64,000 nt of DNA from Nocardioidaceae bacterium (GTDB lineage: Bacteria; Actinomycetota; Actinomycetes; Propionibacteriales; Nocardioidaceae). Under the pieces are notes generated by a model. It was not told the DNA's origin, ran no database searches, and saw only the letters and a list, made by a program, of their open reading frames with translations. The stretch is taken from NCBI GenBank assembly GCA_030447865.1, contig JAUJOD010000001.1:248001-312000 (forward strand), given 5' to 3'. Positions within the stretch are counted from its first letter, which is position 1. Every line of letters begins with the position of its first letter. This document shows, in pieces, positions 50,562-61,355 of this stretch. Both the position numbers and the translations under genes were made by a program.

Positions 50562-51249
50562 AGACGCCGCTGTAGGAGCGGATGTACTTCGTGCTCGCCG
50601 GCGTTGTGACTCGCCAGAACCACCGGCCGTTGCGCGGCGCCCCAACGGTGAAGCTCCAGCCGCCCTTGCCACCAGCCTTCGTGCTCCTCACCTGGTCCCA
50701 GCCGCAGGTCGCGCACGAGCGCTTGTGCAGATTCACCCGCTGGTGGCCGTAGTCCGGCGTCACGCGACCGTGGAAGCGCCCCGTGCCGTCCTCGAGCTGC
50801 GCGTGGAAGTGCCGGTGCACGAACACCGTCGTGCGGGCGTGTGACGGCTGCAGGTTGCGGTTGCCGCGGTAGCGCACCTGGTACTTCGCGTTGGCCACGG
50901 AGCTCGCAACGAAGGTGAACGATGGGTAGTCGGACTTGGTGGTGTACCTGGTCTGCAGGTAGTTCCACTGCCGCGTGCCGTTGATCTTGCGGAACAGCTT
51001 GACCCGTACGCCGCGCACGGCGCCCTGCTGGCCGTTGACCGTGGCCGCCACCTGGCCGCGAATCGTGGTGTTGGAGCCATAGCCCCTGATGTGGTCGAAG
51101 CGGAAGAAGCGGACCGAGGTGTCGTAGCGCGACGCCGCCTCGCTCGTACTTGGCGCCTGGGCTGTCGGCGACGCGGCGGTTGTCGGAGCCGGCACGCCCA
51201 ACAACGCGGCAGCAGAGACACCGACCAGTGTTGAGCGGAGGAGCTTCAT
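50542..51249 (-). CDS. Secreted protein of unknown function
   Basis: The protein has 235 residues from ATG at 51247-51249. The signal peptide MKLLRSTLVGVSAAALLGVPAPTTAA has a cleavage site near residue 26. The mature part shows two beta-rich, Ig-like repeats: IRGQVAATVNGQQGAVRGVRVKLFRK...YQVRYRGNRNLQPS and FHGRVTPDYGHQRVNLHKRSCATCGWDQV...WRVTTPAS. This pattern is common in actinobacterial exported proteins but no enzyme motif is seen. It is convergent with korB. Confidence 0.75.
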   Translation of the reverse strand: MKLLRSTLVGVSAAALLGVPAPTTAASPTAQAPSTSEAASRYDTSVRFFRFDHIRGYGSNTTIRGQVAATVNGQQGAVRGVRVKLFRKINGTRQWNYLQTRYTTKSDYPSFTFVASSVANAKYQVRYRGNRNLQPSHARTTVFVHRHFHAQLEDGTGRFHGRVTPDYGHQRVNLHKRSCATCGWDQVRSTKAGGKGGWSFTVGAPRNGRWFWRVTTPASTKYIRSYSGVFMTERG

Positions 51250-51357
51250 GGGGGCCATCCTGATTGAGGCGCTGCGCTTTCGCAGCCCAGCACCGCAGCA
51301 CACTCACCGTGCTAGGCTGCGGCAGTTTCTCACATCCCACGGGGGAAGGCCACTGCC

Positions 51358-52767
51358 ATGCCGAGATTGCCATGGATTGGCGCGCTGTGTGCCCTCGTTG
51401 TCTTCGGTAGTAGCGCCTTGGAACCTGCCAGCGCCAGCCTGCCGACGTACGACGAGGCGCGGTCGCATCCCATTGAGGATCCCTACTACCCCGCCAAGGG
51501 TGATCCGCGCTTCGACGCGCTGCACTATGACCTCGATCTGCGCTGGTCACCGAAGACCCGCACGCTCCATGGAGTCGCCACCATCGACTTCCGGGCAACA
51601 CAGGACACCACCTCCCTCCAGCTCGACCTCGGTAAGCCGCTCGAGGTCAGCTCAGTGCTGCTGGACGGCGCACGGCCGGTTGCGACGTCACATTCTGGCA
51701 ACGTGCTGGTCCTTAGAACCGGCAGGCTGTGGCGGGGAGAACGCCACACGCTGACGATCACCTATGCCGGCACCCCTCAGCCGGTGCGAGCACCCACGAC
51801 GCGCACCGATTTGCTCACCGTCGGGTGGACGACCACGCGATCGGGTGCGGTATGGACGATGCAGGAGCCGTTCGGGGCGTTCACCTGGTACCCGGTCAAC
51901 GACCACCCGTCCGACAAGGCGTTCTACGACGCTCACATCGACGTGCCCGGCAAATGGGTGGGCATCTTCAACGGCGAACTCATCGACCGAACAACCCGCG
52001 GCGGGCGCACCGTCACCGACTGGCACCTAGCGTCCCCCGCGGCCAGCTACCTGATCACGATCGCCATCGGAGACTACGTCCATCGAAGTGACACCGGTCC
52101 GCGCGGATTGCCAATCACCTACTGGGTGCCCGCCGGGCGCACCGACATGGTGCGATCGCTGCGGGAAATGCCGTCGCTGCTGCGGTGGCTTGAGTCCAAA
52201 CTCGGTCGGTTCCCGTTCGACCGCATAGGCGCGGTAATGGTGCCATCGAGTTCGGCGATGGAGACCCAGACCCTGATGACACTGGGAGTGCGGACGTACA
52301 GCCGAGACATGCGCGGCTTGCTTGTGCATGAACTTGCGCACCAATGGTTCGGCGACAGCGTGACACCGAACAACTGGAAGGATCTGTGGCTCAACGAGGG
52401 CTTCGCCACCTACATGGACAAGTGGTGGGGCGCCCAGCATCGCGGTCTCCCGATGGGGTATTGGGTCTGGTACTGGACGATGAGCGACCAGCGTTGGCGA
52501 AACCAAGACGGCCCTCCCGGTGCCTACGACCGAAAAGAGTTCGCCGACACCTGCGTCTACTACTGCAGCGCGCTCATGCTGCGCGAACTCCGAGGCAAGA
52601 TCGGCGCGAAGACGTTCGACGCGTCGTTGCGCCGCTGGGTGCAAAGCCACGAGGGCGACAACGCCAGCCGCGCGACGTACATCAGGTGGCTCAACGACTT
52701 CACCGGTCGAAACCTGGGGCCGTGGCTCAGGCACTGGCTGACCGCTGAGAGATCTCCGGCTCGTTAG
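51358..52767 (+). CDS. Secreted M1-family metallopeptidase
   Basis: The protein has 469 residues. A signal peptide (about 1-27) precedes a beta-sandwich N-terminal domain and a thermolysin-like domain with HELAHQWFG (H324, E325, H328) and the third zinc ligand E347 in LWLNEGFATY. The substrate motif is SSAMETQTL in place of GAMEN. The ERAP-like C-terminal domain is missing, so this is the short M1 form, an extracellular aminopeptidase. Confidence 0.9.
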   Translation: MPRLPWIGALCALVVFGSSALEPASASLPTYDEARSHPIEDPYYPAKGDPRFDALHYDLDLRWSPKTRTLHGVATIDFRATQDTTSLQLDLGKPLEVSSVLLDGARPVATSHSGNVLVLRTGRLWRGERHTLTITYAGTPQPVRAPTTRTDLLTVGWTTTRSGAVWTMQEPFGAFTWYPVNDHPSDKAFYDAHIDVPGKWVGIFNGELIDRTTRGGRTVTDWHLASPAASYLITIAIGDYVHRSDTGPRGLPITYWVPAGRTDMVRSLREMPSLLRWLESKLGRFPFDRIGAVMVPSSSAMETQTLMTLGVRTYSRDMRGLLVHELAHQWFGDSVTPNNWKDLWLNEGFATYMDKWWGAQHRGLPMGYWVWYWTMSDQRWRNQDGPPGAYDRKEFADTCVYYCSALMLRELRGKIGAKTFDASLRRWVQSHEGDNASRATYIRWLNDFTGRNLGPWLRHWLTAERSPAR

Positions 52768-52854
52768 CAGCGGCCGACTGGGGCTGGCACCGGTTGGAAT
52801 GCGAGTCAGCAGCAAGACATAGGGACAGCCCTGACACCGGCTAGGGTTTCTGGT

Positions 52855-53802
52855 GTGTCAGAAGAACGCCGTGGCCTGCTGCTCGGTGTGCTCGCGTTCG
52901 GACTGTGGGGCATGTTCCCCCTCTACTGGCCGCTGCTGAAACCGACCAGCGCCGCCGAGATCCTCGCGCATCGGGTGCTCTGGTCGCTGCTCTTGATGGT
53001 GCTGCTCCTGGTCGTGCTGCGCCGAGTCACAGCACTGCGAGCGCTGTGGACCCTCCCGAGGGTCAGGTACGCGATGCTCGCTGCCGGTGTGGTGATCGGC
53101 TTCAACTGGTTTACCTACATCTGGGGGGTCAACAACGGCCACGTCGTGGAGACGTCGCTCGGCTATTACATCAACCCCCTGGTGACTGTCTTGCTGGCGG
53201 TGGTGGTGCTCGGTGAGCGGCTCCGCCGGTGGCAATGGGCGGCGCTGGCGATCGGCGGACTGGCGGTGATTGTGCTGAGCTGGGAGCTTGGCCGTCCTCC
53301 CTGGATCTCCCTGGTCCTCGCGTTCAGCTTCGGCACCTATGGACTGCTCAAGAAGCAGGCGGCCGCCGGACCCGTCGAGGGGTTGACCTACGAAACGCTG
53401 GTACTGGTGCCCTTCGCCGTCGGGTACCTGATCTGGCTGTCGTACGTCGACCAGGCATCCGGTTGGTCCCACGGCGTCGACCACGTCGCGCTGCTTGCCA
53501 CAACTGGCCTCGTGACCGCGTTGCCATTGCTGTGCTTCGCCGGAGCGGCCAACCGCATTCCGCTCGCCACCGTCGGCCTGCTTCAGTACATCGCGCCAAC
53601 TGTGCAGTTCCTGCTGGGGGTCTTCGTCTTCGACGAGCCGATGTCGACAGTCCGCTGGATCGGCTTTGCGCTGGTCTGGCTGGCCCTGATGGTCCTGACC
53701 GTCGATTCGGTCGCAGCGCTGCGCCGACGTAATGCCGCGGCAGCCGCCGACTCAACCGCCACCTCCACCCTTGCCGAGACGTCAGCCAAGGCCCAGTTTT
53801 GA
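52855..53802 (+). CDS. rarD: EamA-family permease, RarD type
   Basis: The protein has 315 residues from GTG at 52855. Ten hydrophobic segments include the RarD hallmarks ERRGLLLGVLAFGLWGMFPLYW at the N-terminus and NWFTYIWGVNNGHVVETSLGYYINPLV. The C-terminus YIAPTVQFLLGVFVFDEPM is typical. RarD proteins are putative drug/metabolite exporters of unsettled substrate. Its stop overlaps the start of the DUF3995 gene (TTGA). Confidence 0.88.
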   Translation: MSEERRGLLLGVLAFGLWGMFPLYWPLLKPTSAAEILAHRVLWSLLLMVLLLVVLRRVTALRALWTLPRVRYAMLAAGVVIGFNWFTYIWGVNNGHVVETSLGYYINPLVTVLLAVVVLGERLRRWQWAALAIGGLAVIVLSWELGRPPWISLVLAFSFGTYGLLKKQAAAGPVEGLTYETLVLVPFAVGYLIWLSYVDQASGWSHGVDHVALLATTGLVTALPLLCFAGAANRIPLATVGLLQYIAPTVQFLLGVFVFDEPMSTVRWIGFALVWLALMVLTVDSVAALRRRNAAAAADSTATSTLAETSAKAQF

Positions 53803-54367
53803 CGGCGGGTCGACCCGCTGTTGACGTCTCACCGACTGGTCCACCGGCTCCGTCCAGCGGCCGCAGGGCGTTTACCCGTGCCGTTGGGTACGCCGCGGCT
53901 GCCTGCGCGTTCCTGTTCGCGGCGGTGAGCTTCTATTGGGGTGCCGGAGGGACACTGGGCCTCGCCACCGCCGGCAGGAAGCGGTCGAGCTGTCCAAGTC
54001 TCGCAACGTCGGGATCTTTGTGGCCCTGTGGTTTGTCGGGTTCGTAAAGGTCGCCGGGGGCCTGCTAGCGCTCGCTCTCATCCAGCCATGGGGAGAGAGG
54101 TGCTTCCGCCGCTGGATGCTGCTCTCCGCCGGCTGGGGCGGAGCTGTGCTGCTGGTGCTGTACGGCACCGTCAACATCGGTGTCCAGTTGCTCATCATCA
54201 CCGGCGTGATGCAGGCACCGGCGGACATGGACTGGTATGGGTTCTACGGTCACCTTTATCTATGGGAGCCCTGGTTCGTGGTCTGGGGGCTTCTGCTCGG
54301 CCTCACAACCTTCTCCTACGCCGTAGACACCCGCTCAGCCGGAACCGGAACCGCACACCGTCACTAG
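53799..54367 (+). pseudogene. DUF3995-family membrane protein, frameshifted
   Basis: The N-terminal part (TTG start; VGYAAAACAFLFAAVSFYWGAGGTLGLATAG) is in one frame, and the rest (EAVELSKSRNVGIFVALWFVGFVKVAGGLLALALIQPWG...WEPWFVVWGLLLGLTTFSYAVD) is in another. The break is at about 53970-53980, consistent with loss of one base in the codons for the expected GGEAVEL. Four transmembrane helices remain readable. It is translationally coupled to rarD. It could be a true pseudogene or a sequencing error. Confidence 0.8.
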
Positions 54368-54371
54368 TTCG

Positions 54372-55295
54372 TCAGAGTTGCTTGCTGAACCGGGACGCGG
54401 TGTACAGCCGCTGGAAACCTGCCGCTTCATACACCGACAAGGCGTTGGTCACGTTGTCGAGGTCGGCACCGAGGCCTACGCGCTGGTAGCCAGCGGCCTG
54501 GAACGTCGCCAGCGCCCACGTCAGGAGGTAGCGGCCCAGACCGCGGCCGCGAAACTCCGGCACCAGGCCGAAGTTCTTCACCCACGCACCGCCGAGCTCC
54601 GCATCTTGCCGGTTGCCCTGCAGCAACCCCGCAACAGCCCAGTCACCACTGTCGCTTCGCACCTCCAGCAGCCACCACTGCGACGGGTCGTTGACCTCGG
54701 CTGATGACATCCGCGCCGCCCACTCGTCGTACGGCTCGCTGACTGTCTCTGGTGAGTCGCTGAAAACCTGCTGAAGTGTCGAGTGGTACAGCGGCCACTC
54801 ATGCTCGTCGGCGAGTCGTACCCGAACACCATCGCGGACCGCCGGTGGACGCTCTGCGCCGGTCAGATCCCGGTTGAACCGGACATGCGTGGCGGTCAGC
54901 TGGTAACCGCGCCGCACCAGCAGGTCCCGGCCAGGTCCAGCCATGACCCACAGCTCCAGCAGGGGCGGCGAGTCCTCGTGCGCCCAGTCCTGCTCGGCCT
55001 GGACGACGAGCGTTTCGAACAGCTCTCGGCTACCGGGTTCGACGATCACTTCCAGGTCGATGCGCGGCCTTTCGCCCCCTACCCTGCTCGGCACCATCAC
55101 CCCGACCGGTGCGCCGTCCGCTCGGGTCAGCAGCACCGACTTGTCCAGCGCCGCCCGGGGGTCACGCAGCAGCGAGTCGATGTCAGCGAGGGAGATGTCG
55201 ATGTCGCCCAACTCGTCGAGGTCGACGGCTTCGTACAGCGGCAACAGCAGCTCGGCATCCTCCGGCCGGGCCTGGCGGGCTTGCAGATCCTGCAT
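54372..55295 (-). CDS. Two-domain GNAT acetyltransferase
   Basis: The protein has 307 residues with two GNAT folds. The C-terminal fold has the acetyl-CoA motif FGLVPEFRGRGLGRYLLTWALATFQAAGY and the GADLDNVTNALSVYEAAGFQR tail; the N-terminal fold is degenerate. The layout is like mycothiol-synthase-type proteins, but specificity cannot be assigned. The start is ATG at 55295; TTG at 55307 is possible. It lies 18 bp after the polyprenyl synthase. Confidence 0.82.
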   Translation of the reverse strand: MQDLQARQARPEDAELLLPLYEAVDLDELGDIDISLADIDSLLRDPRAALDKSVLLTRADGAPVGVMVPSRVGGERPRIDLEVIVEPGSRELFETLVVQAEQDWAHEDSPPLLELWVMAGPGRDLLVRRGYQLTATHVRFNRDLTGAERPPAVRDGVRVRLADEHEWPLYHSTLQQVFSDSPETVSEPYDEWAARMSSAEVNDPSQWWLLEVRSDSGDWAVAGLLQGNRQDAELGGAWVKNFGLVPEFRGRGLGRYLLTWALATFQAAGYQRVGLGADLDNVTNALSVYEAAGFQRLYTASRFSKQL

Positions 55296-55313
55296 CACGT
55301 AAGCCAAAACCAG

Positions 55314-56309
55314 CTAGGAGGTGCGGGTGGTCACCAGGTCGCACAGCTCGACCAGCGCCTGCCGCGCCGGGATGTCGGGCAAGGTCTCGAGGAGCGCTCT
55401 GGCGGCGTCGGTACGGCGTTGCACCTCCGCGCGGGCCTGGTCCAGGGCGGGGGCGCTGCGGAGCAGCTGAAGCGTCTCGGCGCGCTCTGCGTCATCGGTC
55501 AACGGCCGCGAGAGCAGGTCCCGCAGGCGGGAGTCGCCCTCGCGTTGGCCCTGTCGCGCCAGCAACGTCGGTAGGGTAGGGACGCCTTCGCGCAGGTCGG
55601 TGCCGGGGGTCTTTCCGGAGACAGCTTTCTCACCGGTGATGTCGAGGACGTCGTCGGAGAGCTGGAACGCCGTACCGATCTGCTCACCGAAATCGGTGAG
55701 TGTCTCCTCGGTCTCTGGCGGCACACCCGCGAGCCGAGCCCCGAACCGCGCCGATGTCGCGATCAGTGAGCCGGTCTTGTCGGCGACGACCGAGAGGTAG
55801 TGAGCAACCGGGTCCTCGCCTTCGCGCGGTCCGACCGTCTCACGGATCTGTCCTTGCACCAGCCGCGCGAACGTCTGGGCCTGGATGCGTACGCAGTCCG
55901 GCCCCAGGTCGGCCACGATGGCTGACGCCCGGGCGAACAGGAAGTCACCGGTGAGGATGGCGACGCAGTTGTCCCACCTCGCGTTGGCACTCTGCGCGCC
56001 TCGGCGCAGGTCCGCCTGGTCCATCACGTCGTCGTGGTACAGCGTCGCCAGGTGCGTGAGCTCCACGACCAGGGCAGCCGGTACAACGCCCGCACCCTGG
56101 CTGTCACCGAACTCCGCCGCCAGCACGACCAGGAGTGGCCGGAATCGCTTGCCGCCGGCGGCCAGCAGGTGCCGGGCCGCCTCGTCGACGAAGTCCACGT
56201 CGGACTGCACGGCCAGGGCGAGTTCCTTCTCGATCTCGGCGAGCCGCGCCCGGACCCGGTGTTCGAGATCGGTGCTGGCGATCGACAGGCCCAGCGATGA
56301 CGTAGCCAT
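55314..56309 (-). CDS. Long-chain polyprenyl diphosphate synthase
   Basis: The protein has 331 residues. The aspartate-rich motifs are DDVMD (93-97) and DDVLD (219-223), with GGKRFRPLL and GKTPGTDLREGVPTLP typical of actinobacterial menaquinone side-chain synthases. Small residues at the fourth and fifth positions before the first motif (A88, T89) fit a long-chain product. Location directly behind nuoN ties it to quinone supply for complex I. Confidence 0.9.
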   Translation of the reverse strand: MATSSLGLSIASTDLEHRVRARLAEIEKELALAVQSDVDFVDEAARHLLAAGGKRFRPLLVVLAAEFGDSQGAGVVPAALVVELTHLATLYHDDVMDQADLRRGAQSANARWDNCVAILTGDFLFARASAIVADLGPDCVRIQAQTFARLVQGQIRETVGPREGEDPVAHYLSVVADKTGSLIATSARFGARLAGVPPETEETLTDFGEQIGTAFQLSDDVLDITGEKAVSGKTPGTDLREGVPTLPTLLARQGQREGDSRLRDLLSRPLTDDAERAETLQLLRSAPALDQARAEVQRRTDAARALLETLPDIPARQALVELCDLVTTRTS

Positions 56310-56316
56310 GGCCTCG

Positions 56317-57924
56317 TCAGCGGATGAACTGGCCGGCCTGGCGGGCCAGGTCGAGCACGGGCTGGGGGACGACTCCGAGCACCAGGGTCATGGTCGCTCC
56401 GACGGTGATCGCCGCGGTTGTCAAGATGCTGGGCACGGCGACCGTCGGCCCGTCACCGACCGGGTCGGAGAAGAACATCAGCACGATCACGCGCACGTAG
56501 AAGAAGGCCGCCACCGCGCTCATCAGCACAGCCACGACGACCAGCGGCCACGCGCCACCCGCCCAGGCGGCGGCGAACACCATCCACTTGCCGGTGAAGC
56601 CGCTCGTCAGCGGGATGCCGGCGAAGGCGAGCAGGAAGAAAGCGAAGACGCCGGCCAGCACCGGGGCCTCCTTGCCGAGTCCAGCCCAGCGCGACAGGTG
56701 CGTCGTCTCACCGCCTGCGTCTCGTACGAGGGTGACGACGGCGAAGGCACCGATCGTCGCGAAGCCATAGGTGACGAGGTAGAACAACACCGCCTGCAGG
56801 CTGGTCACCTGCGTGTCGCCCACCTCAGCGGCTGACTGAACGCCGACGAAGCCGGTGATGACGAAGCCGGCGTGGGCGATCGAGGAGTACGCCAGCATGC
56901 GTTTGACGTCGGTCTGGGTGATCGCGATGACCGACCCCACCGCCATGGTCAGCGCGGCGATGACCCACATGACCGGCAGCCACTCCCAGTTGGCGGCCCC
57001 GAAGGCGACGTAGAAGACCCGCAGCAGGGCGCCGAAGGCGGCGATCTTGGTGCAGGCAGCCATGAACGCGGTCACGGCCGTCGGAGCGCCTTGGTAGACG
57101 TCGGGCGTCCACGCGTGGAACGGGGCCGCGCCCACCTTGAACAACAGGCCGACGGCCATCAGCCCCATCCCGACGAGCAGCATGCTGGTGGCGCCGGCGC
57201 GCGCCGAGATGGCCGTGTCGATGGCGGCTAGCTGGAAGCTGCCCGCAAACCCGTAGACGAGTGCGATGCCGTACAGGAATAGGGCCGAGGAGAAGGCGCC
57301 GAGCAGGAAATACTTCATCGCCGCCTCTTGGCTGATCAGGCGGCGACGCCGGGCCAGCCCGCACAGCAGGTACAACGGCAGCGACAAGACCTCGAGCGCG
57401 ACGAACATCGTCAGCAGGTCGTTGGCCGCGGGGAACAGCATCATGCCGCCCAGCGCGAACATCATCAGCGGGAAGACCTCGGTGTGCTCGACCCCGCGGG
57501 AGGCCGCCTCCCTTTCGGCGTCGGTGCCGGGCAGCGCAGCCGCCTGGCCGGCGAAAGCCGTGAGCCCGCCCTCGAGGTGCCGCTCGGCGAACAGCAGCAC
57601 GCTGAGCAGCCCGAACACCAACAAGATGCCCCACAAGAACAGCGCCGGACCGTCGACGGCGATCGCTCCGACCGCCTCCAGGCTGCCCAGCGAGACCCCA
57701 CCGTGGTGCGATGGGGCGTCCCCGGCGACGAGCACGACAGCGATGAGCGCCGCGAGCAGCCCGACGAGGCTCAGCACCGTGTTGATGGCGTAGCGGAGCC
57801 GACGCGGCGCGAACGCCTCGACGAGGACGCCGGCCAGCGCCACCCCGAAGACGATCAGCAGCGGCGACAGCCTGCCGTAGTTGAGGTGCGGCGCGTCGAA
57901 CGCCCGGTCGGCCAACGGAATCAC
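56317..57924 (-). CDS. nuoN: NADH-quinone oxidoreductase subunit N
   Basis: The protein has 535 residues and is an antiporter-like proton-pumping subunit with about 14 helices. The FKVGAAPFHAWTPDVYQGAPTAVTAFMAACTKIAAFGALLR segment holds the helix-7/8 lysine and the conserved PxHxW motif. It overlaps nuoM by 4 bp. Confidence 0.97.
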   Translation of the reverse strand: MIPLADRAFDAPHLNYGRLSPLLIVFGVALAGVLVEAFAPRRLRYAINTVLSLVGLLAALIAVVLVAGDAPSHHGGVSLGSLEAVGAIAVDGPALFLWGILLVFGLLSVLLFAERHLEGGLTAFAGQAAALPGTDAEREAASRGVEHTEVFPLMMFALGGMMLFPAANDLLTMFVALEVLSLPLYLLCGLARRRRLISQEAAMKYFLLGAFSSALFLYGIALVYGFAGSFQLAAIDTAISARAGATSMLLVGMGLMAVGLLFKVGAAPFHAWTPDVYQGAPTAVTAFMAACTKIAAFGALLRVFYVAFGAANWEWLPVMWVIAALTMAVGSVIAITQTDVKRMLAYSSIAHAGFVITGFVGVQSAAEVGDTQVTSLQAVLFYLVTYGFATIGAFAVVTLVRDAGGETTHLSRWAGLGKEAPVLAGVFAFFLLAFAGIPLTSGFTGKWMVFAAAWAGGAWPLVVVAVLMSAVAAFFYVRVIVLMFFSDPVGDGPTVAVPSILTTAAITVGATMTLVLGVVPQPVLDLARQAGQFIR

Positions 57925-59471
57925 TGCGACGACCCCTCTTCCTCGGCGGCCACGGTCGGGTCGGGGTCGCTGGCGCCGACGTGCTCGAGCAGCCTGTCGA
58001 CTGTTGGGTTGACCACGTCGAGTGCCGGCTTCGGGAAGAAGCCGAGGGCGACGATCAGCGCCACCAGCGGTGCCAGTGCTGCCAACTCGCGGGGACGCAG
58101 GTCAGGCAGGTGCCGAGTCGACTCCCGCACCGGCCCGGTCATGGTCTGCTGGTACATCAACAAGATGTACACCGCGGCCAGCACCATCCCCAGGGTGGCG
58201 AGCACCGCGGCCAGCACCGACGTGGTGAAGGTGCCGGAGAGCACGAGGAACTCGCTCACGAACGGGGCGAGGCCCGGCAGCGACAGGCTGGAGAGCCCGG
58301 CCACCAAGAAGATGCCGGCCAGCATCGGCGCGGCCCGCTCCACTCCGCCGTAGTCGGTGATGAGCTTCGAGCCGCGCCGGCTGATCAAGAAACCGGTGAC
58401 GAGGAACAGCGCTGCGGTCGAGACGCCGTGGTTGAACATGTACAGCGCCGACCCGACCTGCCCCTGGCTGGTGAAGGCGAAGATGCCGAGCACCATGAAC
58501 CCGAAGTGCGAGATCGACGTGTAGGCGATCAGCCGCCGGATGTCGTTCTGCCCGATGGCCAGCAGGGCGCCGTACAGGACCGAGATGACGGCCAGCGTCA
58601 TCACGACAGGAGTGGCCCACCGCGACGCCTCCGGGAACAGGCCGAGGCAGAACCGCATCATGCCGAACGTGCCGATCTTGTCGAGCACGCTGACCAGCAG
58701 CACCGAGGTGCCGGGCGTGGCCTCACTTGCGGCATCGGGCAGCCACGTGTGCACCGGCCACATCGGCGCCTTCACCGCGAACGCGATGAAGAAGCCGAGG
58801 AACAGCCATCTGCCGGTGGCGGTGCCCATGTCGCCCGAGAGCGCCATCAGATCCTCGAGGCGGTACGACGGCCCGCCGGCGGAGTCGGCCGACACGACGT
58901 ACAACCCCACGACCGAGGCGAGCATCAGCAGACCGCCGACCAGGCTGTACAGCAAGAACTTCACCGCAGCGTAGGACCGCCGAGCGCTGCCGAAACCGCC
59001 GATTAGGAAGTAGATCGGCACCAGCGTGGCCTCGAACAACACGTAGAACAAGAAGACGTCGGTGGCCGCGAAGACACCGATGGCCAGCCCCTCCAGCGCG
59101 AGCACCCAGGCGAAGAACGCGTTGCTGCTCCACCGCCCCTCGTCGGCGTCGCGCCACGAGGACAGAATCACCACCGGGGTCAAGATCGTCGTCAACAGCA
59201 CCAGCAGCAGCCCGAGCCCGTCGAGCCCGACGGCGTAGTGCGCGCCGAACGCCGGGATCCAGTCGTACTCCTCGACGAACTGGAAGCCGCCGCCGGCATC
59301 GAACTGCACCGCGACGACCAACGAGAGGGCGAGCACGACCGCCGAAAGGCCAAGGGCGAACGCCCGGGCAAGTGAGCTGCCGCGCGGCATGACGACGACG
59401 GCGACCGCGCCCAGCAGCGGCAGCGCCACCAGGATCGTCAACCAGGGGATGAAGGTCCCGCTCCCGCTCAT
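57921..59471 (-). CDS. nuoM: NADH-quinone oxidoreductase subunit M
   Basis: The protein has 516 residues. The conserved transmembrane Glu is in [19 protein letters not shown], and [41 protein letters not shown] carries the channel lysines. It overlaps nuoL and nuoN by 4 bp each. Confidence 0.97.
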   Translation of the reverse strand: MSGSGTFIPWLTILVALPLLGAVAVVVMPRGSSLARAFALGLSAVVLALSLVVAVQFDAGGGFQFVEEYDWIPAFGAHYAVGLDGLGLLLVLLTTILTPVVILSSWRDADEGRWSSNAFFAWVLALEGLAIGVFAATDVFLFYVLFEATLVPIYFLIGGFGSARRSYAAVKFLLYSLVGGLLMLASVVGLYVVSADSAGGPSYRLEDLMALSGDMGTATGRWLFLGFFIAFAVKAPMWPVHTWLPDAASEATPGTSVLLVSVLDKIGTFGMMRFCLGLFPEASRWATPVVMTLAVISVLYGALLAIGQNDIRRLIAYTSISHFGFMVLGIFAFTSQGQVGSALYMFNHGVSTAALFLVTGFLISRRGSKLITDYGGVERAAPMLAGIFLVAGLSSLSLPGLAPFVSEFLVLSGTFTTSVLAAVLATLGMVLAAVYILLMYQQTMTGPVRESTRHLPDLRPRELAALAPLVALIVALGFFPKPALDVVNPTVDRLLEHVGASDPDPTVAAEEEGSSQ

Positions 59472-61342
59472 GCGAGCCTCACCGCCAGCAGGCCGAGGAC
59501 CAGCAAGGCGGAGCCGGCCAGCATCGACAGCGCGTAGGTGCGGACGAAGCCGGTCTGCCAGCGCCTGACGCGACCGGACGTACCTCCCACCAGCGCGGCC
59601 AGGCCGTTCACTGCTCCGTCGACGCCGCGGTTGTCGACCTGGACGAGCGAGCGGGTGAGCTGCTGGCCGGGCCGCATGAAGGCTGCTTCGTTCACCGCGT
59701 CGCCGTACAGGTCAGCGCGGGCTGCCCGGGTCAGCAGGGACACCCGGGTCGGCGCCTCCGGCGAGATCTTGTCGCGGCGGTAGATCAGGAAAGCCACGAC
59801 GATGCCCGCGGCCACCATGGCGAGCACCAGCAGCGTGATCAGCAACGGAGACAAGAGGGCCTCGTGGTGCTCTTCGACGCCGACGACTGGCTCGAGCCAC
59901 TCAACGATCCAGTTGTTGAGGAGCAGCGCGCCGCCCACGACCGAGCCCGCGGCCAGCACGACGAGCGGCGCCGTCATCACCAGTGGCGACTCGTGCGGGT
60001 GTACGTCGCGTTGCCAGCGCTTCTCGCTGAGGAACGTCATGATCATCAGCCGGGTCATGTAGAAGGCGGTGATCCCCGCACCGATGAGCGCACCGACCCC
60101 GATGTACACGTTCTCGTTGAAGGCGGCCTCGATGATGCGGTCCTTGGACCAGAAGCCGGCCAGGCCGGGGAAGCCGATGATCGCGAGGTAGCCGCAGGCG
60201 AAGGTGATGAAGGTGATCGGCAGGGCCGCGCGCAACGCGCCGTACCTGCGCATGTTGACGTCGTCGTTCATCGCGTGCATCACCGAGCCGGCACCGAGGA
60301 ACAGGTTGGCCTTGAAGAAGCCGTGGGTGAGCAGGTGGAAGATCGCGAACGCGTAACCGGCCGGCCCGATGCCCGCGGCCAGCATCATGTAGCCGATCTG
60401 GCTCATCGTGGAGCCGGCCAACGCCTTCTTGATGTCGTCCTTGGCGCACCCGATCACCGCGCCCCACAGCAGCGTGACAAGGCCGACGATCACGACCGCG
60501 GTCTGCGCGACTTCGGTCTCGGCGTACACGAAGTGCGACCGGGTGACCAGGTAGACGCCAGCGGTCACCATCGTCGCCGCATGGATCAGCGCGGAGACCG
60601 GGGTGGGGCCCTCCATCGCGTCGAGCAGCCAGCTCTGCAACGGCACCTGGGCTGACTTGCCGGCGGCTCCGAGGAGCAGCAAGAGCCCGAGCGCGGTGGC
60701 CAGCGCCGCCGAGGCGCTCTCCATGCCCTCGGCGACACCGGCGAAGGAGGTGCTGCCGAAGGAGGCGAACATCAACATGATGGCCAGCGCCATGCCGACG
60801 TCGCCGACCCGGTTGACAACGAACGCCTTCTTGGCGGCGACGGCGGCGGAGTCCTTGTACTGCCAAAAACCGATGAGCAGGTACGACGCGAGGCCGACTC
60901 CCTCCCAGCCCAAGAACACCGCCAGGTAGTCGTCGGCCAGCACCAGGGTCAACATGGCGGCGACGAACAGGTTCAGGTAGCCGAAGAAGCGGCGACGGCG
61001 CGGGTCGGCGGCCATGTAGCCGATCGAGTAGACGTGGATGAGGCTGCCGACGCCGGTGATCAGCAGCACGAACAGGGCCGACAGTTGATCGAACAGCAGG
61101 TCGAAGTCGACCTGGAAGGAGTTGACGTCGATCCAGGTGAACAGGTGCTGCTGCAGCGGCTCGCCGCCGCCGGCCTGCAGGTCAAGGAACGCGAGCACGG
61201 CAATGACGAACGATGCGATCGGGGCGAGGGTGCCGAGGACGTGACCCCATCGGTCGGTCCAGCGGCCGCCCACCAGCAGCACAGCGGCGCTGGCGGCCGG
61301 GATCGCGATGATCAAGGCCAGCAAGCTCGAGATGGAATCCAT
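59468..61342 (-). CDS. nuoL: NADH-quinone oxidoreductase subunit L
   Basis: The protein has 624 residues, the distal antiporter-like subunit with the long lateral helix at the C-terminus. [16 protein letters not shown] and [38 protein letters not shown] are diagnostic, with the essential lysine and Asp in place. It lies 13 bp after nuoK. Confidence 0.97.
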   Translation of the reverse strand: MDSISSLLALIIAIPAASAAVLLVGGRWTDRWGHVLGTLAPIASFVIAVLAFLDLQAGGGEPLQQHLFTWIDVNSFQVDFDLLFDQLSALFVLLITGVGSLIHVYSIGYMAADPRRRRFFGYLNLFVAAMLTLVLADDYLAVFLGWEGVGLASYLLIGFWQYKDSAAVAAKKAFVVNRVGDVGMALAIMLMFASFGSTSFAGVAEGMESASAALATALGLLLLLGAAGKSAQVPLQSWLLDAMEGPTPVSALIHAATMVTAGVYLVTRSHFVYAETEVAQTAVVIVGLVTLLWGAVIGCAKDDIKKALAGSTMSQIGYMMLAAGIGPAGYAFAIFHLLTHGFFKANLFLGAGSVMHAMNDDVNMRRYGALRAALPITFITFACGYLAIIGFPGLAGFWSKDRIIEAAFNENVYIGVGALIGAGITAFYMTRLMIMTFLSEKRWQRDVHPHESPLVMTAPLVVLAAGSVVGGALLLNNWIVEWLEPVVGVEEHHEALLSPLLITLLVLAMVAAGIVVAFLIYRRDKISPEAPTRVSLLTRAARADLYGDAVNEAAFMRPGQQLTRSLVQVDNRGVDGAVNGLAALVGGTSGRVRRWQTGFVRTYALSMLAGSALLVLGLLAVRLA

Positions 61343-61355
61343 CAGGGCGCAGACC

